The notes under the pieces are model-generated. The model made no database searches, was not told where the DNA came from, and was given only the letters and a program-made list of their open reading frames with translations. The position numbers were made by a program, and so were the translations under genes. From Bradyrhizobium daqingense (GTDB lineage: Bacteria > Pseudomonadota > Alphaproteobacteria > Rhizobiales > Xanthobacteraceae), in NCBI RefSeq assembly GCF_021044685.1, contig NZ_CP088014.1:6806001-6870000 (forward strand): 64,000 nt of DNA, in the 5' to 3' direction. The number at the start of each line of letters is the position of its first letter. Position 1 is the first letter of the stretch. Positions 18,489 through 28,821 of the stretch are shown piece after piece.

Positions 18489-18580
18489 CGTCATTGCGAG
18501 GAGCCCTTGCGACGAAGCAATCCAGAGTCCTCTGCAGAAAGACTCTGGATTGCTTCGTCGCGTCGCTCCTCGCAATGACG
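18489..18580. repeat. Long hyphenated palindrome (dispersed rhizobial repeat)
   Basis: Two arms of about 40 bases. The inner 21 bases (18509-18529 and 18541-18561) are perfectly complementary with an 11-base loop; the outer arms starting CGTCATTGCGAGGAGC pair with a few mismatches. Such elements recur between genes in Bradyrhizobium. It could fold as RNA in both directions and may serve as a transcript end. Confidence 0.85.
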
Positions 18581-18684
18581 CACAATCAAAAAGGGGCGGC
18601 GCAAAGCGCCACCCCATTGCAAATCGCAAGCGCATCTGACCGATGGAAACCGATCCGCGAACCGGCCGCCTGATACGGCCGGTG

Positions 18685-19086
18685 TCAGTAACCCGGATCG
18701 TAATAGTAAGGACTGCCGCCGTAATAGCCGGGGCCGCCGTAATAGGGACGCGGGCCATAGCCACCATAGTAGTAGCGGTTCTCGTAATAGTCGCGGCGCC
18801 GCTGCTCGGCGATCACCCCGCCGATGATGCCCGCCGCAGCGCCCATGAAAGCGAGGCCTGCTGCACTGGGGCCGCGCCGATGGTAGTGGCGACGACGGGC
18901 TGCGCTGAAATCGGTAACGGTGGCGGAGGCCTGACCCGCCGCGGCAGGGCTTACGGACACCGCCGGGCTCGAACCCGAGGATGCCGCGGCCGAGGGGGAC
19001 ACTGCGCTGGCGAGCAGCGCCAGGCCTGCGAATGCAGCCAAGACCGTGTTGCGTCCGGCCGCTGAAATCATCGGTCCATCACTCAT
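18685..19086 (-). CDS. Exported Tyr/Gly-rich protein
   Basis: 133 residues. Signal peptide in the first 40 residues (AGLALLASAVSPSAAASS), a Ser/Ala-rich linker, a glycine-rich hydrophobic stretch (AGLAFMGAAAGIIGGVIA) that may be a membrane or glycine-zipper segment, then a tail dominated by Tyr, Gly and Pro. Proteins of this build are frequent in Bradyrhizobium and have no assigned role. ATG 19086 is preceded by GAGGAAGATCG. Confidence 0.65.
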   Translation of the reverse strand: MSDGPMISAAGRNTVLAAFAGLALLASAVSPSAAASSGSSPAVSVSPAAAGQASATVTDFSAARRRHYHRRGPSAAGLAFMGAAAGIIGGVIAEQRRRDYYENRYYYGGYGPRPYYGGPGYYGGSPYYYDPGY

Positions 19087-19378
19087 CTCGATCTTCCTCT
19101 GCTCTCGCTTAAAACATATGTAGGCAAACAGTGTGTAACGCGCAAACCGCTGAAATGGTTTCCCGATCGCGGCGTTCTGCCACGCTTCGAACGATTGTAA
19201 ACCGAACAACAGATCCAGCTTGAACCATCCAACCTGAGCGGTTAATGAACAGCCGCGCCGTTTTTCGGTCGCCGTAAGCGTTTCACGTGAACCAACGCAT
19301 CAACCGACGCCGTCGGGATCGATGCCATTTTCCAGGGTTCACCGTGCTCGACGCGTCCTTTTCCTCGAAAGAAATCAG

Positions 19379-19630
19379 ATGATTGCGGTTCGCAAACTGC
19401 CGGCGCGCTATGCGCCGATCGTGATGCCCTTTGTGCTGTCCATCCTCATGACGGCCGTGGTGTCGGTCATTTCCACGCTCCGAAGTCTAGGGGCAACGCC
19501 GGCCTTCCTGGCGACCTGGCCCGGCGCCTGGGCGTTGTCGTGGCTCGTCGCCTTTCCGACGCTGCTGATGGTGCTGCCGCTGGTCCGCCGGATCGTGGCC
19601 TGCCTCGTCGCGGCCCCGCCCGGCCGATAG
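19379..19630 (+). CDS. DUF2798 small membrane protein
   Basis: 83 residues with two predicted transmembrane helices (about 12-32 and 48-75). KLPARYAPIVMPFVLSILMT and WLVAFPTLLMVLPLVRRIV match the DUF2798 family layout. It starts at ATG 19379; the open frame extends upstream but without family similarity. Function unknown. Confidence 0.78.
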   Translation: MIAVRKLPARYAPIVMPFVLSILMTAVVSVISTLRSLGATPAFLATWPGAWALSWLVAFPTLLMVLPLVRRIVACLVAAPPGR

Positions 19631-19636
19631 AAGCCG

Positions 19637-19738
19637 CCTAAAGCGCGATGAGATGGGACGAGCCGTCATCGCGCTTTAGGTTATTGTTTGAGCATGATCT
19701 CTTCGAAAAACCGCTTCACACTTTTCCGGATCATGCTC
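19637..19738. repeat. Double hairpin repeat between convergent genes
   Basis: The first hairpin has a perfect 15-base stem (CCTAAAGCGCGATGA / TCATCGCGCTTTAGG). The second has ten-base arms GAGCATGATC / GATCATGCTC around a sequence with CTTTTCCG. This GAGCATGAT...ATCATGCTC element is widespread in Rhizobiales genomes. Its right edge overlaps the stop codon of the chloride channel gene, so it probably serves as the 3' end for both flanking genes. Confidence 0.85.
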
Positions 19739-21525
19739 TACGACAGCGCCCCCAGCACCCCGCGCGTCGCCTTGTCGATCTCCTCGACATAGCGGCGGCG
19801 GGCGAAGGTCTCGGTGAGGAAGCCGACCACCTTGCGGCTGTCGGTGGAATCCACCACCGCCAGCATCTCGGCCTCGGCCTCGTCGAACACCGCCATGGCC
19901 GACTTCACGTTCATTTCCGGGATCAGCACGATGTCGATCAGCCGCGCCAGCTCGATCACCTGGATGTCGTCGGCGATGCTGTCGAGGTCGCTGGAGAACA
20001 AATCGGGCAGCAGGACGAGGCCGACATATTCGTCGGCATTGTTGACGATGACGATTCCCGGCCGCGAGCCCAGCGCGAATTCGCGGCGCGCAGCGGCGAT
20101 CGTCGTGGTCGACGGCACCTTGCCGACGTCGGAGCGCATCAAGCGCTCGACCGTGAGGTTGCGCAGCCAGCCGACGTCGTTGGCGCTGCGGATGGTCTCG
20201 CCGCGCAGATGCAGGCGCCAGGTCGAGAAGGAGTGGCCGAACATGAAGCGGACGCAGATCGAGGTGACGATGCAGCCGGCCAGCACCACGGCCGTGACGT
20301 CGACGTTGCGGGTCATCTCCAGCACGAGGAACGACATCGTGAGCGGACCGCCGACGATGGCAACGCCGAGCGTCGCCATGCCGGTCAGCATCGCGACCAG
20401 CGGATCGATCGCGAAGTTCGGACTGATCAGGAGGAGCACCGCCGCAAAGAACTTGCCGATCAGGCTGCCGACGAACAGCGAGGCGAAGAACAGGCCGCCG
20501 CGAAAGCCCGAGGCGAGCGAGACCAGGCAGGCTGTCACCTTCAAGGCGATGATCAGTGCGATCAGGCCGATCGTCATGTCATTGAAGAGGTCGAGCACCA
20601 TGGCGCCGTGGCCGGCTGCCAGCACCTGCGGCGTGATGATCGCGAAGCTGCCGACGATGAGGCCGCCGATCACCGGACGCAGCCAGACCGGCATCCAGAC
20701 GAACAGGCGCTCGAACATCGGCGAGGAGCGCATCACCGCGATGCCGACACCGCTGGTGATCAGCGCAAGGCCGATGAGTGCCAGGTACTGCTCGACGCCG
20801 ACGGCGCTGACCTTCGGGATCTCCAGCGAATAAGGCGCGCCGCCGAGCCATTGCGCCGTCAAGGCGCCCGCCAGCGAAGCCGCCAGGATCGGCGCGGCGC
20901 TGCCGACCGCATAGACGCCTACGATGAGCTCGCAGGCATAGAAGGCACCGGTGATCGGCGCGCCGAACGCCGCCGCGATCGCGGCGGCAGCGCCACAGCC
21001 GACCATCAGGCGCAAATCGTTCCGGCGAAGATTGAAGAACTTGCCGAGCAGCGAAGCGATGCCCGAGCCGATCTGGGTATAGCCGGCCTCGAGACCGACC
21101 GAGGCGCCGCAGCCGTTGGAGATCAGGGTCTGGCTCGACACCACCACGCTGTCCCGCATCGACAGATTGCCGCCGCGCAGCGCATTCGCCTCGATCGGGT
21201 CGACCGCGTTCGAGATCTTCATGCGCCGCCGCGACCATTCCATGATGCCGAGCGAGAGCCCCCCAAGCGCAGGCGCGATCAGCGCGGCCCACGGACTGAC
21301 GCTCTCGTGAGCCGACAGGTGGACATCGATGGGAATGCCGTAGATCACCACATGCGCGAGCTGGGCAAGCTTGGCCATCAACGTCACGACCGCGCCGGCC
21401 AGCGTGCCGATGACGAGCGCGAGCGGGATCAAGTAGAACTCGTTGCTACGCAGCAGGGCGCGAAGTCGAACCATGAGACGGTTCGTCCCCTTGCGGTCGA
21501 CGAGATGCCTGATCCGCACGAACAC
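19738..21525 (-). CDS. CLC-type chloride channel/antiporter with C-terminal CBS domains
   Basis: 595 residues. The first 430 form the CLC membrane domain. VGLEAGYTQIGSG aligns with the GREGP filter region and keeps the gating-type Glu, and SGFRGGLFFASLFVGSLIG aligns with the GxFxP helix but has Ala for Pro. Residues about 460-590 look like a CBS pair (VERLMRSDVGKVPSTTTI ... VVGFLTETF), which usually binds nucleotides. GTG 21525 is used; ATG 21474 would shorten it by 17 residues. It lies 12 bases after the aldolase gene, so the two may be co-transcribed. Confidence 0.85.
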   Translation of the reverse strand: MFVRIRHLVDRKGTNRLMVRLRALLRSNEFYLIPLALVIGTLAGAVVTLMAKLAQLAHVVIYGIPIDVHLSAHESVSPWAALIAPALGGLSLGIMEWSRRRMKISNAVDPIEANALRGGNLSMRDSVVVSSQTLISNGCGASVGLEAGYTQIGSGIASLLGKFFNLRRNDLRLMVGCGAAAAIAAAFGAPITGAFYACELIVGVYAVGSAAPILAASLAGALTAQWLGGAPYSLEIPKVSAVGVEQYLALIGLALITSGVGIAVMRSSPMFERLFVWMPVWLRPVIGGLIVGSFAIITPQVLAAGHGAMVLDLFNDMTIGLIALIIALKVTACLVSLASGFRGGLFFASLFVGSLIGKFFAAVLLLISPNFAIDPLVAMLTGMATLGVAIVGGPLTMSFLVLEMTRNVDVTAVVLAGCIVTSICVRFMFGHSFSTWRLHLRGETIRSANDVGWLRNLTVERLMRSDVGKVPSTTTIAAARREFALGSRPGIVIVNNADEYVGLVLLPDLFSSDLDSIADDIQVIELARLIDIVLIPEMNVKSAMAVFDEAEAEMLAVVDSTDSRKVVGFLTETFARRRYVEEIDKATRGVLGALS

Positions 21526-21537
21526 CTTCTGTGCGCC

Positions 21538-22191
21538 CTACCCTTCCGACAGGCCGTAGCCGGCCATGCGCTGGCGGACCCGCTCGATCTCCTCGCTGGA
21601 GAGCAGCGGCGGTTGTCCGATCTGTAGGCAGCCGTGATATTGCCGCGCCAGCGTCTCGACTTCGACGGCGAGCCACATCGCCTTGTCCAGCGTCTTGCCG
21701 ATCGCGATCATGCCGTGGTGGTCGAGCAGGCAGGCAAGCCGGCCCTCCAGCGCCCGCACCGCATGCTCGGACAGCTCCACCGTGCCGAAGGTGGCATAGG
21801 GCGCGCAGCGGATGGTGTCGCCACCGGCGGCCGCGATCATGTAGTGCACGGGCGGGATCTCCATGCCCATGATCGCCAGGATGGTGCAATAGGTCGGATG
21901 GGCGTGGACGACGGCATTGACGTCCGGCCGCGATCTCAGGATGTCACGATGAAAGCGCCACTCGCTCGACGGCTTCTGATCGGGAGCATGGGAGCCGTCC
22001 ATCGCCATGAACACGATCTGGTCGGGCGTCAGGGCGTCATAGGGCACGCTGGTCGGGGTAACCAGAAGCCCGTCCGCATGTCGGACGCTGATGTTGCCCG
22101 ACGTGCCCTGGTTGATGCCGAGCGCGTTCATGCGGCGGCAGGCGTCGATGATGGCCTGTCTCTTGGCGAGTTCGTCCTTTGTCATCGACAT
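21538..22191 (-). CDS. Class II aldolase/adducin family protein
   Basis: 217 residues, zinc-dependent aldolase fold. NQGTSGNISVR (substrate phosphate loop), KPSSEWRFH (catalytic Glu) and VVHAHPTYCT (zinc His pair) are clear, with a third zinc His expected in LLDHHGMIAIG. It is closest in pattern to L-fuculose-1-phosphate aldolase-like proteins, but the substrate cannot be stated. It starts at ATG 22191, with another ATG six bases later. Confidence 0.85.
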   Translation of the reverse strand: MSMTKDELAKRQAIIDACRRMNALGINQGTSGNISVRHADGLLVTPTSVPYDALTPDQIVFMAMDGSHAPDQKPSSEWRFHRDILRSRPDVNAVVHAHPTYCTILAIMGMEIPPVHYMIAAAGGDTIRCAPYATFGTVELSEHAVRALEGRLACLLDHHGMIAIGKTLDKAMWLAVEVETLARQYHGCLQIGQPPLLSSEEIERVRQRMAGYGLSEG

Positions 22192-22593
22192 CCGGATTTT
22201 TCTCGGCTTCTTGGCGATGGACGTTTGTCAAAGGGGAAGTACGTCAAAGCCATGCGGCAGTGCAAGCGAAAGCGACCCGATCACGCGCCGTCTTGTCGAG
22301 CGACCGCCAGCTCCCGGAAACGGACCGCAAAATCAACGAATTACCAGATTGTCGCATCTTGCGGTAGGTTCGCCGGACGGCCGCAATCCCGTTCATGACG
22401 GACTGCATCGAAGAGGCGGCAGGCAGTATGCCGAGCCCACGCGACAGCTCGACATTTTCGGTGCGTCCAAGGTCCCACGCGATCAGGTCCGCTGGGACGA
22501 AGCAACGCCTTGCCGGCTCCTTGGCCGCGGGAACGACGGCCGGCGGAGTGACTTAGTCCGGCAGAACATTGTGGAGATCACTGGAGACGATCA
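22192..22593. other. Intergenic region without visible gene
   Basis: About 400 bases between the leftward aldolase gene and the rightward small membrane protein gene. No open frame with a ribosome site, no palindrome and no RNA gene was recognised. It presumably contains the two divergent promoters. Confidence 0.5.
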
Positions 22594-22800
22594 ATGAGCG
22601 ACAGTGGAATCGGCATGCTGCTCGGCCACCTCTCGGCCAACCTGCTCTGGCTCTGGTTCGTCGGCGCGTTCGTGCTCGGCGGGGCCCTGGTGTACGGTGT
22701 GATGAAGGCCGGCCATCTGCGGCGCGGCGAGCGGGCTCGTCTCGATCACGCGACCGAAGAACGACAACGCCAGGAAGACCCCTACAAGCGTCCGACCTGA
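22594..22800 (+). CDS. Small single-span membrane protein
   Basis: 68 residues. One transmembrane helix (about residues 10-38, LSANLLWLWFVGAFVLGGALV) followed by a charged cytosolic tail rich in Arg and Glu. ATG 22594 follows GGAGACGATCA. It precedes the YciF-like stress gene by 112 bases, so a stress role is possible. No family recognised. Confidence 0.65.
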   Translation: MSDSGIGMLLGHLSANLLWLWFVGAFVLGGALVYGVMKAGHLRRGERARLDHATEERQRQEDPYKRPT

Positions 22801-22912
22801 ACCACCACAGCGAGCGGCGGTTGCAGTTTGGAACTTTCGTTCTCCGAGGGTTTTGATCGCCCGAGGATCGAGGAAGGCGACGCCTTCCCGTGTCACCTCA
22901 AGAGGAGGACGT

Positions 22913-23479
22913 ATGGCTAAACGAGCGAAGAAACGGACAACCAAGAAGACGGCGGCGCGCCGCCCGCGTCAGGCGCCCAAGATGCTCAGCGACCTGTTTC
23001 TGGAGACGCTGAAGGACATCTATTTCGCCGAGAACAAGATCATCAAGACCCTGCCCAAGATGGCCAAGGCCGCGAACTCGAAGGAGCTTGCGGCAGCCTT
23101 CAACAAGCATCTGCGCGAGACCCAGGGCCAGGTCAAACGGCTCGACCAGATCTTCAAGATGCTGGGCAAGCCGGCGCGCGGCAAGCCGTGCGAGGCCATC
23201 AACGGCATCACGGACGAGGGCGCTGAAATCATGAAGGAGTTCAAGGGAGCCCCGGCCCTCGACGCCGGCCTGCTCGCGGCGGCGCAGGCGGTCGAGCATT
23301 ACGAAATCTCCCGCTATGGCACGCTTCGCACCTGGGCCGAAGAGCTCGGCATGCAGGACGCCGCAAGGCTGCTCCAAGCGACGCTGGAGGAGGAAGAGGC
23401 GACCGATCACACGCTGACCGAGCTCGCGACGTCCGTGATCAACCTCGAAGCGGAAGACGAGTACCGGGCCGCGGCCTGA
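22913..23479 (+). CDS. YciF-like ferritin-fold protein (DUF892)
   Basis: 188 residues. A Lys/Arg-rich N-terminal tail of about 22 residues precedes a DUF892 helical bundle. LFLETLKDIYFAENKIIKTLPKM opens the domain, and acidic/His positions such as EHYEISRYGTLRTWAEELG and EEEEATDHTL are the probable di-iron ligands. The family is linked to stress responses. The ATG at 22913 follows a near-perfect AGAGGAGG. The basic tail, unusual for the family, may bind DNA. Confidence 0.88.
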   Translation: MAKRAKKRTTKKTAARRPRQAPKMLSDLFLETLKDIYFAENKIIKTLPKMAKAANSKELAAAFNKHLRETQGQVKRLDQIFKMLGKPARGKPCEAINGITDEGAEIMKEFKGAPALDAGLLAAAQAVEHYEISRYGTLRTWAEELGMQDAARLLQATLEEEEATDHTLTELATSVINLEAEDEYRAAA

Positions 23480-23503
23480 TGCCGCGTTCACATTCCAGGA
23501 CAG

Positions 23504-23536
23504 AACGCCGCGGCCGACGCCGCGGCGTTTGCTTTT
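23504..23536 (+). terminator. Rho-independent terminator after the DUF892 gene
   Basis: A ten-base GC-rich stem AACGCCGCGG / CCGCGGCGTT with a six-base loop, followed by TGCTTTTT. Good intrinsic terminator 25 bases after the stop. Confidence 0.8.
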
Positions 23537-23633
23537 TGAACCGCACGACGACGCATGGCACGTCCGCGGCCTCGCACTGGATTTCCCGGGAACCAGCCCC
23601 ATATGCTGACTTTCCCACCGCCGAGCCTCCATC

Positions 23634-24017
23634 ATGCAAACCAAAAATCCTCTCGACTGGATGCTGTCCGAAGCCCTGGACCAGTTGACCCGCGCCGAAC
23701 GGCTGCGTCATCAGTTCGGCCGCCAGGAAGCCTGCTGGGAGCCGCCGATCGACGTGCTCGAGACCGAGCATGAGCTGTTGATCCTGGTCGCGCTTCCCGG
23801 CGTCAATCCGGACAATGTCGAGACGGTGATCCATGACGGCGTGCTCGTCATCTCCGGCCAGCGCACCCTTCCGCCGGAGCTTCGCAACGCCCGCATCCAC
23901 CGCCTCGAGCTGCCGCAGGGCCGCTTCGAGCGGCGCATCGCGCTTCCCGTTGGCCGTTACGCCATCAGCCGCTTCGTGATGGACGGCTGCGTCGCGCTGC
24001 GCCTCGCCAAATCCTGA
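23634..24017 (+). CDS. Hsp20-type small heat-shock protein
   Basis: 127 residues covering an alpha-crystallin core: PPIDVLETEHELLILVALPG, HDGVLVISGQR and RIHRLELPQGRFERRIALP match the strand order of the family. It lacks the usual C-terminal I-x-I tail, so assembly may differ from typical Hsp20 proteins. It ends eight bases before lon, and the two are likely one stress operon. Confidence 0.83.
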   Translation: MQTKNPLDWMLSEALDQLTRAERLRHQFGRQEACWEPPIDVLETEHELLILVALPGVNPDNVETVIHDGVLVISGQRTLPPELRNARIHRLELPQGRFERRIALPVGRYAISRFVMDGCVALRLAKS

Positions 24018-24025
24018 GGTCGATC

Positions 24026-26419
<2,394 letters not shown>

Positions 26420-26423
26420 TGCG

Positions 26424-26579
26424 ATGACAAAACTGCTGGAAAGAGCGAAGCGATCGCGGAAGACGCAGCGGCTGCGCCAGCTGCTCGATCGTGCCATCGA
26501 CCGGGTGCGCGATGCGCTTGCAGTATCCGAGCCGCGGCTTCAGCCGGTCCCGGTCCAGGTGAAGCGCCGCAAGGGTTGA
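26424..26579 (+). CDS. Very small basic protein downstream of lon
   Basis: 51-codon open frame starting four bases after the lon stop, with GCGGAG eight bases ahead of the ATG. The product is rich in Arg and Lys (MTKLLERAKRSRKTQRLRQL at the start) and probably helical in its first 35 residues. It ends 37 bases before a strong terminator, which fits a real last gene of the lon operon. No family recognised. Confidence 0.55.
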   Translation: MTKLLERAKRSRKTQRLRQLLDRAIDRVRDALAVSEPRLQPVPVQVKRRKG

Positions 26580-26615
26580 GCCCTCCGTCTCGAGCCCTCG
26601 CGGCAGCCCCAAACA

Positions 26616-26650
26616 AAAGGCCCCCTCCGTGCGAGGGGGCCTTTGCGTTG
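26616..26650. terminator. Strong bidirectional terminator between lon operon and HU gene
   Basis: A perfect 12-base stem AAAGGCCCCCTC / GAGGGGGCCTTT with loop CGTGC. A-rich sequence on one side and TTTGCGTTGTT on the other allow it to end transcripts from both directions. Confidence 0.85.
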
Positions 26651-26953
26651 TTAGCCCACGGCGTCCTTGGCGGCCTTGACCGGACGAGCGCGAACGATCT
26701 TCCGGGCCGGCTTTGCCTTGAACATCATCTCTTCACCCGTGAACGGGTTGGTGCCCTTGCGCGCCTTGGTCGCGGGCTTCTTGATGACCACGAACTTGGC
26801 GAAGCCCGGCACCAGGAACAGGCCGTTCTTCTTGAGCTCCTTGTGGCCGACGTCGGTCAGCGTCTCCATGACGCTCTTGACGTCACGCTTGGAAAGCTCG
26901 GTCGCGGTCGCAATCTTTTCGATCAACTGCGATTTGGAAAGTTGGGTCGGCAT
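26651..26953 (-). CDS. HU-family DNA-binding protein
   Basis: 100 residues. It has SKSQLIEKIATATELSKRDV (N-terminal dimerisation helices) and GFAKFVVIKKPATKARKGTN with the Pro-containing beta arm typical of HU/IHF, followed by an extended basic Ala/Lys tail. It is a nucleoid protein that bends DNA without strict sequence preference. ATG 26953 follows AGGAGACACG. Confidence 0.92.
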   Translation of the reverse strand: MPTQLSKSQLIEKIATATELSKRDVKSVMETLTDVGHKELKKNGLFLVPGFAKFVVIKKPATKARKGTNPFTGEEMMFKAKPARKIVRARPVKAAKDAVG

Positions 26954-27311
26954 CGTGTCTCCTCTGATTCGTTGCCGGTTGCATATTAGACCAACCGGCG
27001 AAGGCCTATAGCCTTCTGCACAGTTTTGTCGCGGTTTTACGGGCTTTTTTGGCCCTCTGTAGCAAAAAACCCTGCTTTTTTAGCTGCTTCCGGAGCGAAA
27101 GGAGCCTCAGGCAGCGGTTTTTGCCTTGTTTCAAAGGCCCGCAAGCCACCTTGCTAAAGCTGATTCGAGGCTTTCGACAAGCGACGACCGGCCCCTTTGT
27201 GCGAGGCCGGTCGCGATTCACCCTGAAAAATAAGGCTGGATCGTCGTGTTGCGGCGCCTCGGCGGCTCTCTCACCCTGTTCCTACGCGCGGCGCGACGAG
27301 CTCCGCTCGCG
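26954..27311. other. Intergenic region upstream of HU gene
   Basis: About 360 bases, locally richer in A and T than the surroundings, holding T and A runs that may be the HU promoter and leader. A 71-codon frame on the minus strand here (27006-27221) has a low-complexity basic product and no ribosome site, and was not accepted as a gene. Confidence 0.45.
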
Positions 27312-28544
27312 TTAGATGCGCTCGATGATGATGGCCGGCGCCATGCCGCCGGCGGCGCACATGGTGACCAGACCGCGCTTGAGGTCGCGCCGTTCGAGCT
27401 CGTCGAGCACGGTGCCGATCAGGATCGAGCCGGTGGCGCCGATGGGATGGCCGAGCGCGATCGAGCCGCCGTTGACGTTGACCTTGTCGCGGTCGAGCTT
27501 GAGATCGCGGATGTATTTTTCCGCAACCACGGCAAAGGCCTCGTTGATCTCGAACAGGTCGATGTCGTCGATGGAGAGGCCCGCCTTCGCCAGTACCTTG
27601 CGCGTTGCCGGCACCGGCGCATTCAGCATCAGCGTCGGCGAGTCCCCCATGTTCGCCATCGCCACCACGCGGGCGCGGGCCTTGAGGCCATGTGCCTTGG
27701 CGTAGGCGGGCGAGGCCAGCAGGATCGCGGCGGCGCCATCGACGACGCCGGACGAGTTGCCGGCGTGATGCACGAAGTCGATGTCGAGGTCCGGATATTT
27801 CTGCAGGATCAGGCCGCGATAGGTCGTGCCCTTGTCGTCGAGCGCATAATCGGCGATGGCGGGGAACGCGGGCTTCAGGCTGCTCAGGCCCTCCATCGTG
27901 GTCTGCGGCCGCGGATACTCCTCGTGGTCGAGCGCGAGGCTGCCATCCTCGCGGTACACGGGGACGAGACTCTTCTTGAAGTGACCGTTCGCCATCGCAT
28001 GCGCGGCGCGCTTCTGGCTCTCCAGGCCGAGCGCGTCGACATCCTGTCGCGTGATGCCTTCCAGCGTCGCGATGGCGTCGGCACAGACGCCCTGATGCGA
28101 CTGCGGATGCTTTGCCCGCAGGCGCAGATTGCCGGAGTCCATCATCATTGGGCCGCCGCCGCGTCGTCCCTCCATCGACATCATCTCGCAGCCGCCGGCG
28201 ATGACGAGGTCTTCCGCCCCCGCCATGATCGAGCTCGCGGCCATGTTGACGCTGGTGATGCCGCTTCCGCAGAAGCGGTCGAGCGTCACCGCGCTCGCGC
28301 GCACGTCGTAGCCTGCATCGAGCGCCGACATGCGCCCGAGATCGCCGCCTTGGGTCGCGACCTGCGCGCTGCAGCCCCAGACGATGTCGTCGACATCGGC
28401 AGTATCGATGCCGGTGCGATCGGCGAGCGCGCGCAGCACGGTTGCGCCGAGCTGCTGCGGATGAATGCCCGAGAGTGCTCCCTTGCCGGCCTTGCCGACG
28501 CCACGCGGGGTCCGGCAGGCATCGATGATCAGCGCGTCAGCCAT
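27312..28544 (-). CDS. Acetyl-CoA C-acyltransferase (thiolase)
   Basis: 410 residues. Catalytic Cys in LDRFCGSGITSVN (residue about 92), His in LGHPIGATGS and the second Cys in TMCAAGGMAPAIIIERI, the full thiolase set. It starts MADALIIDACRTPRG. It condenses or cleaves acyl-CoA in fatty-acid or related degradation. There are no fatty-acid genes beside it, so biosynthetic versus degradative use is open. Confidence 0.92.
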   Translation of the reverse strand: MADALIIDACRTPRGVGKAGKGALSGIHPQQLGATVLRALADRTGIDTADVDDIVWGCSAQVATQGGDLGRMSALDAGYDVRASAVTLDRFCGSGITSVNMAASSIMAGAEDLVIAGGCEMMSMEGRRGGGPMMMDSGNLRLRAKHPQSHQGVCADAIATLEGITRQDVDALGLESQKRAAHAMANGHFKKSLVPVYREDGSLALDHEEYPRPQTTMEGLSSLKPAFPAIADYALDDKGTTYRGLILQKYPDLDIDFVHHAGNSSGVVDGAAAILLASPAYAKAHGLKARARVVAMANMGDSPTLMLNAPVPATRKVLAKAGLSIDDIDLFEINEAFAVVAEKYIRDLKLDRDKVNVNGGSIALGHPIGATGSILIGTVLDELERRDLKRGLVTMCAAGGMAPAIIIERI

Positions 28545-28702
28545 TGGCGTTGTCCTCTTGTTATGAGCGTTGAGGACGTTGTGAATCAGGGGATGAGGGG
28601 AGTCAATGCGCGACGCCTGCCGCTCTCACCCGGATTTTCCGCTACGCGTAAAATCGAAGCGATGACATTGGCCTGAGCGACGAGACACGAAAGCCGCCAC
28701 AC

Positions 28703-28788
28703 CGTCATGGCCAGGCTTGTCCCGGCCATCCACGTCTGGCTACGCCGCACGAAGAACGTGGATGCCGGGGACAAGCCCGGGCATGACG
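28703..28788. repeat. Hyphenated palindrome, class shared with 51779-51864
   Basis: Arms of about 32 bases (beginning CGTCATGGCCAGGCTTGTC and ending in its near-complement GACAAGCCCGGGCATGACG) around a roughly 20-base spacer. The copy at 51779-51864 has nearly the same arms. It lies in the gap between the thiolase gene and the end of the beta-glucosidase gene. Confidence 0.85.
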
Positions 28789-28821
28789 AGCTGTCGGATA
28801 GCTCTCCGTGGAGAAAGGCCG

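Noticed and set aside
19738..21525. Suspected loss of the gating Glu in the CLC protein because GREGP is missing
   Set aside because: On careful alignment VGLEAGYTQIG matches LGREGPTVQIG and keeps the Glu. Only the surrounding residues differ.
19648..21627. 659-codon plus-strand open frame opposite the chloride channel gene
   Set aside because: The translation is a low-complexity Arg/Asp/His mix. The minus strand encodes a proper CLC protein with membrane helices and CBS domains.
27006..27221. 71-codon basic frame on the minus strand upstream of HU
   Set aside because: There is no ribosome site, the product is low complexity, and the position is within the probable HU leader.
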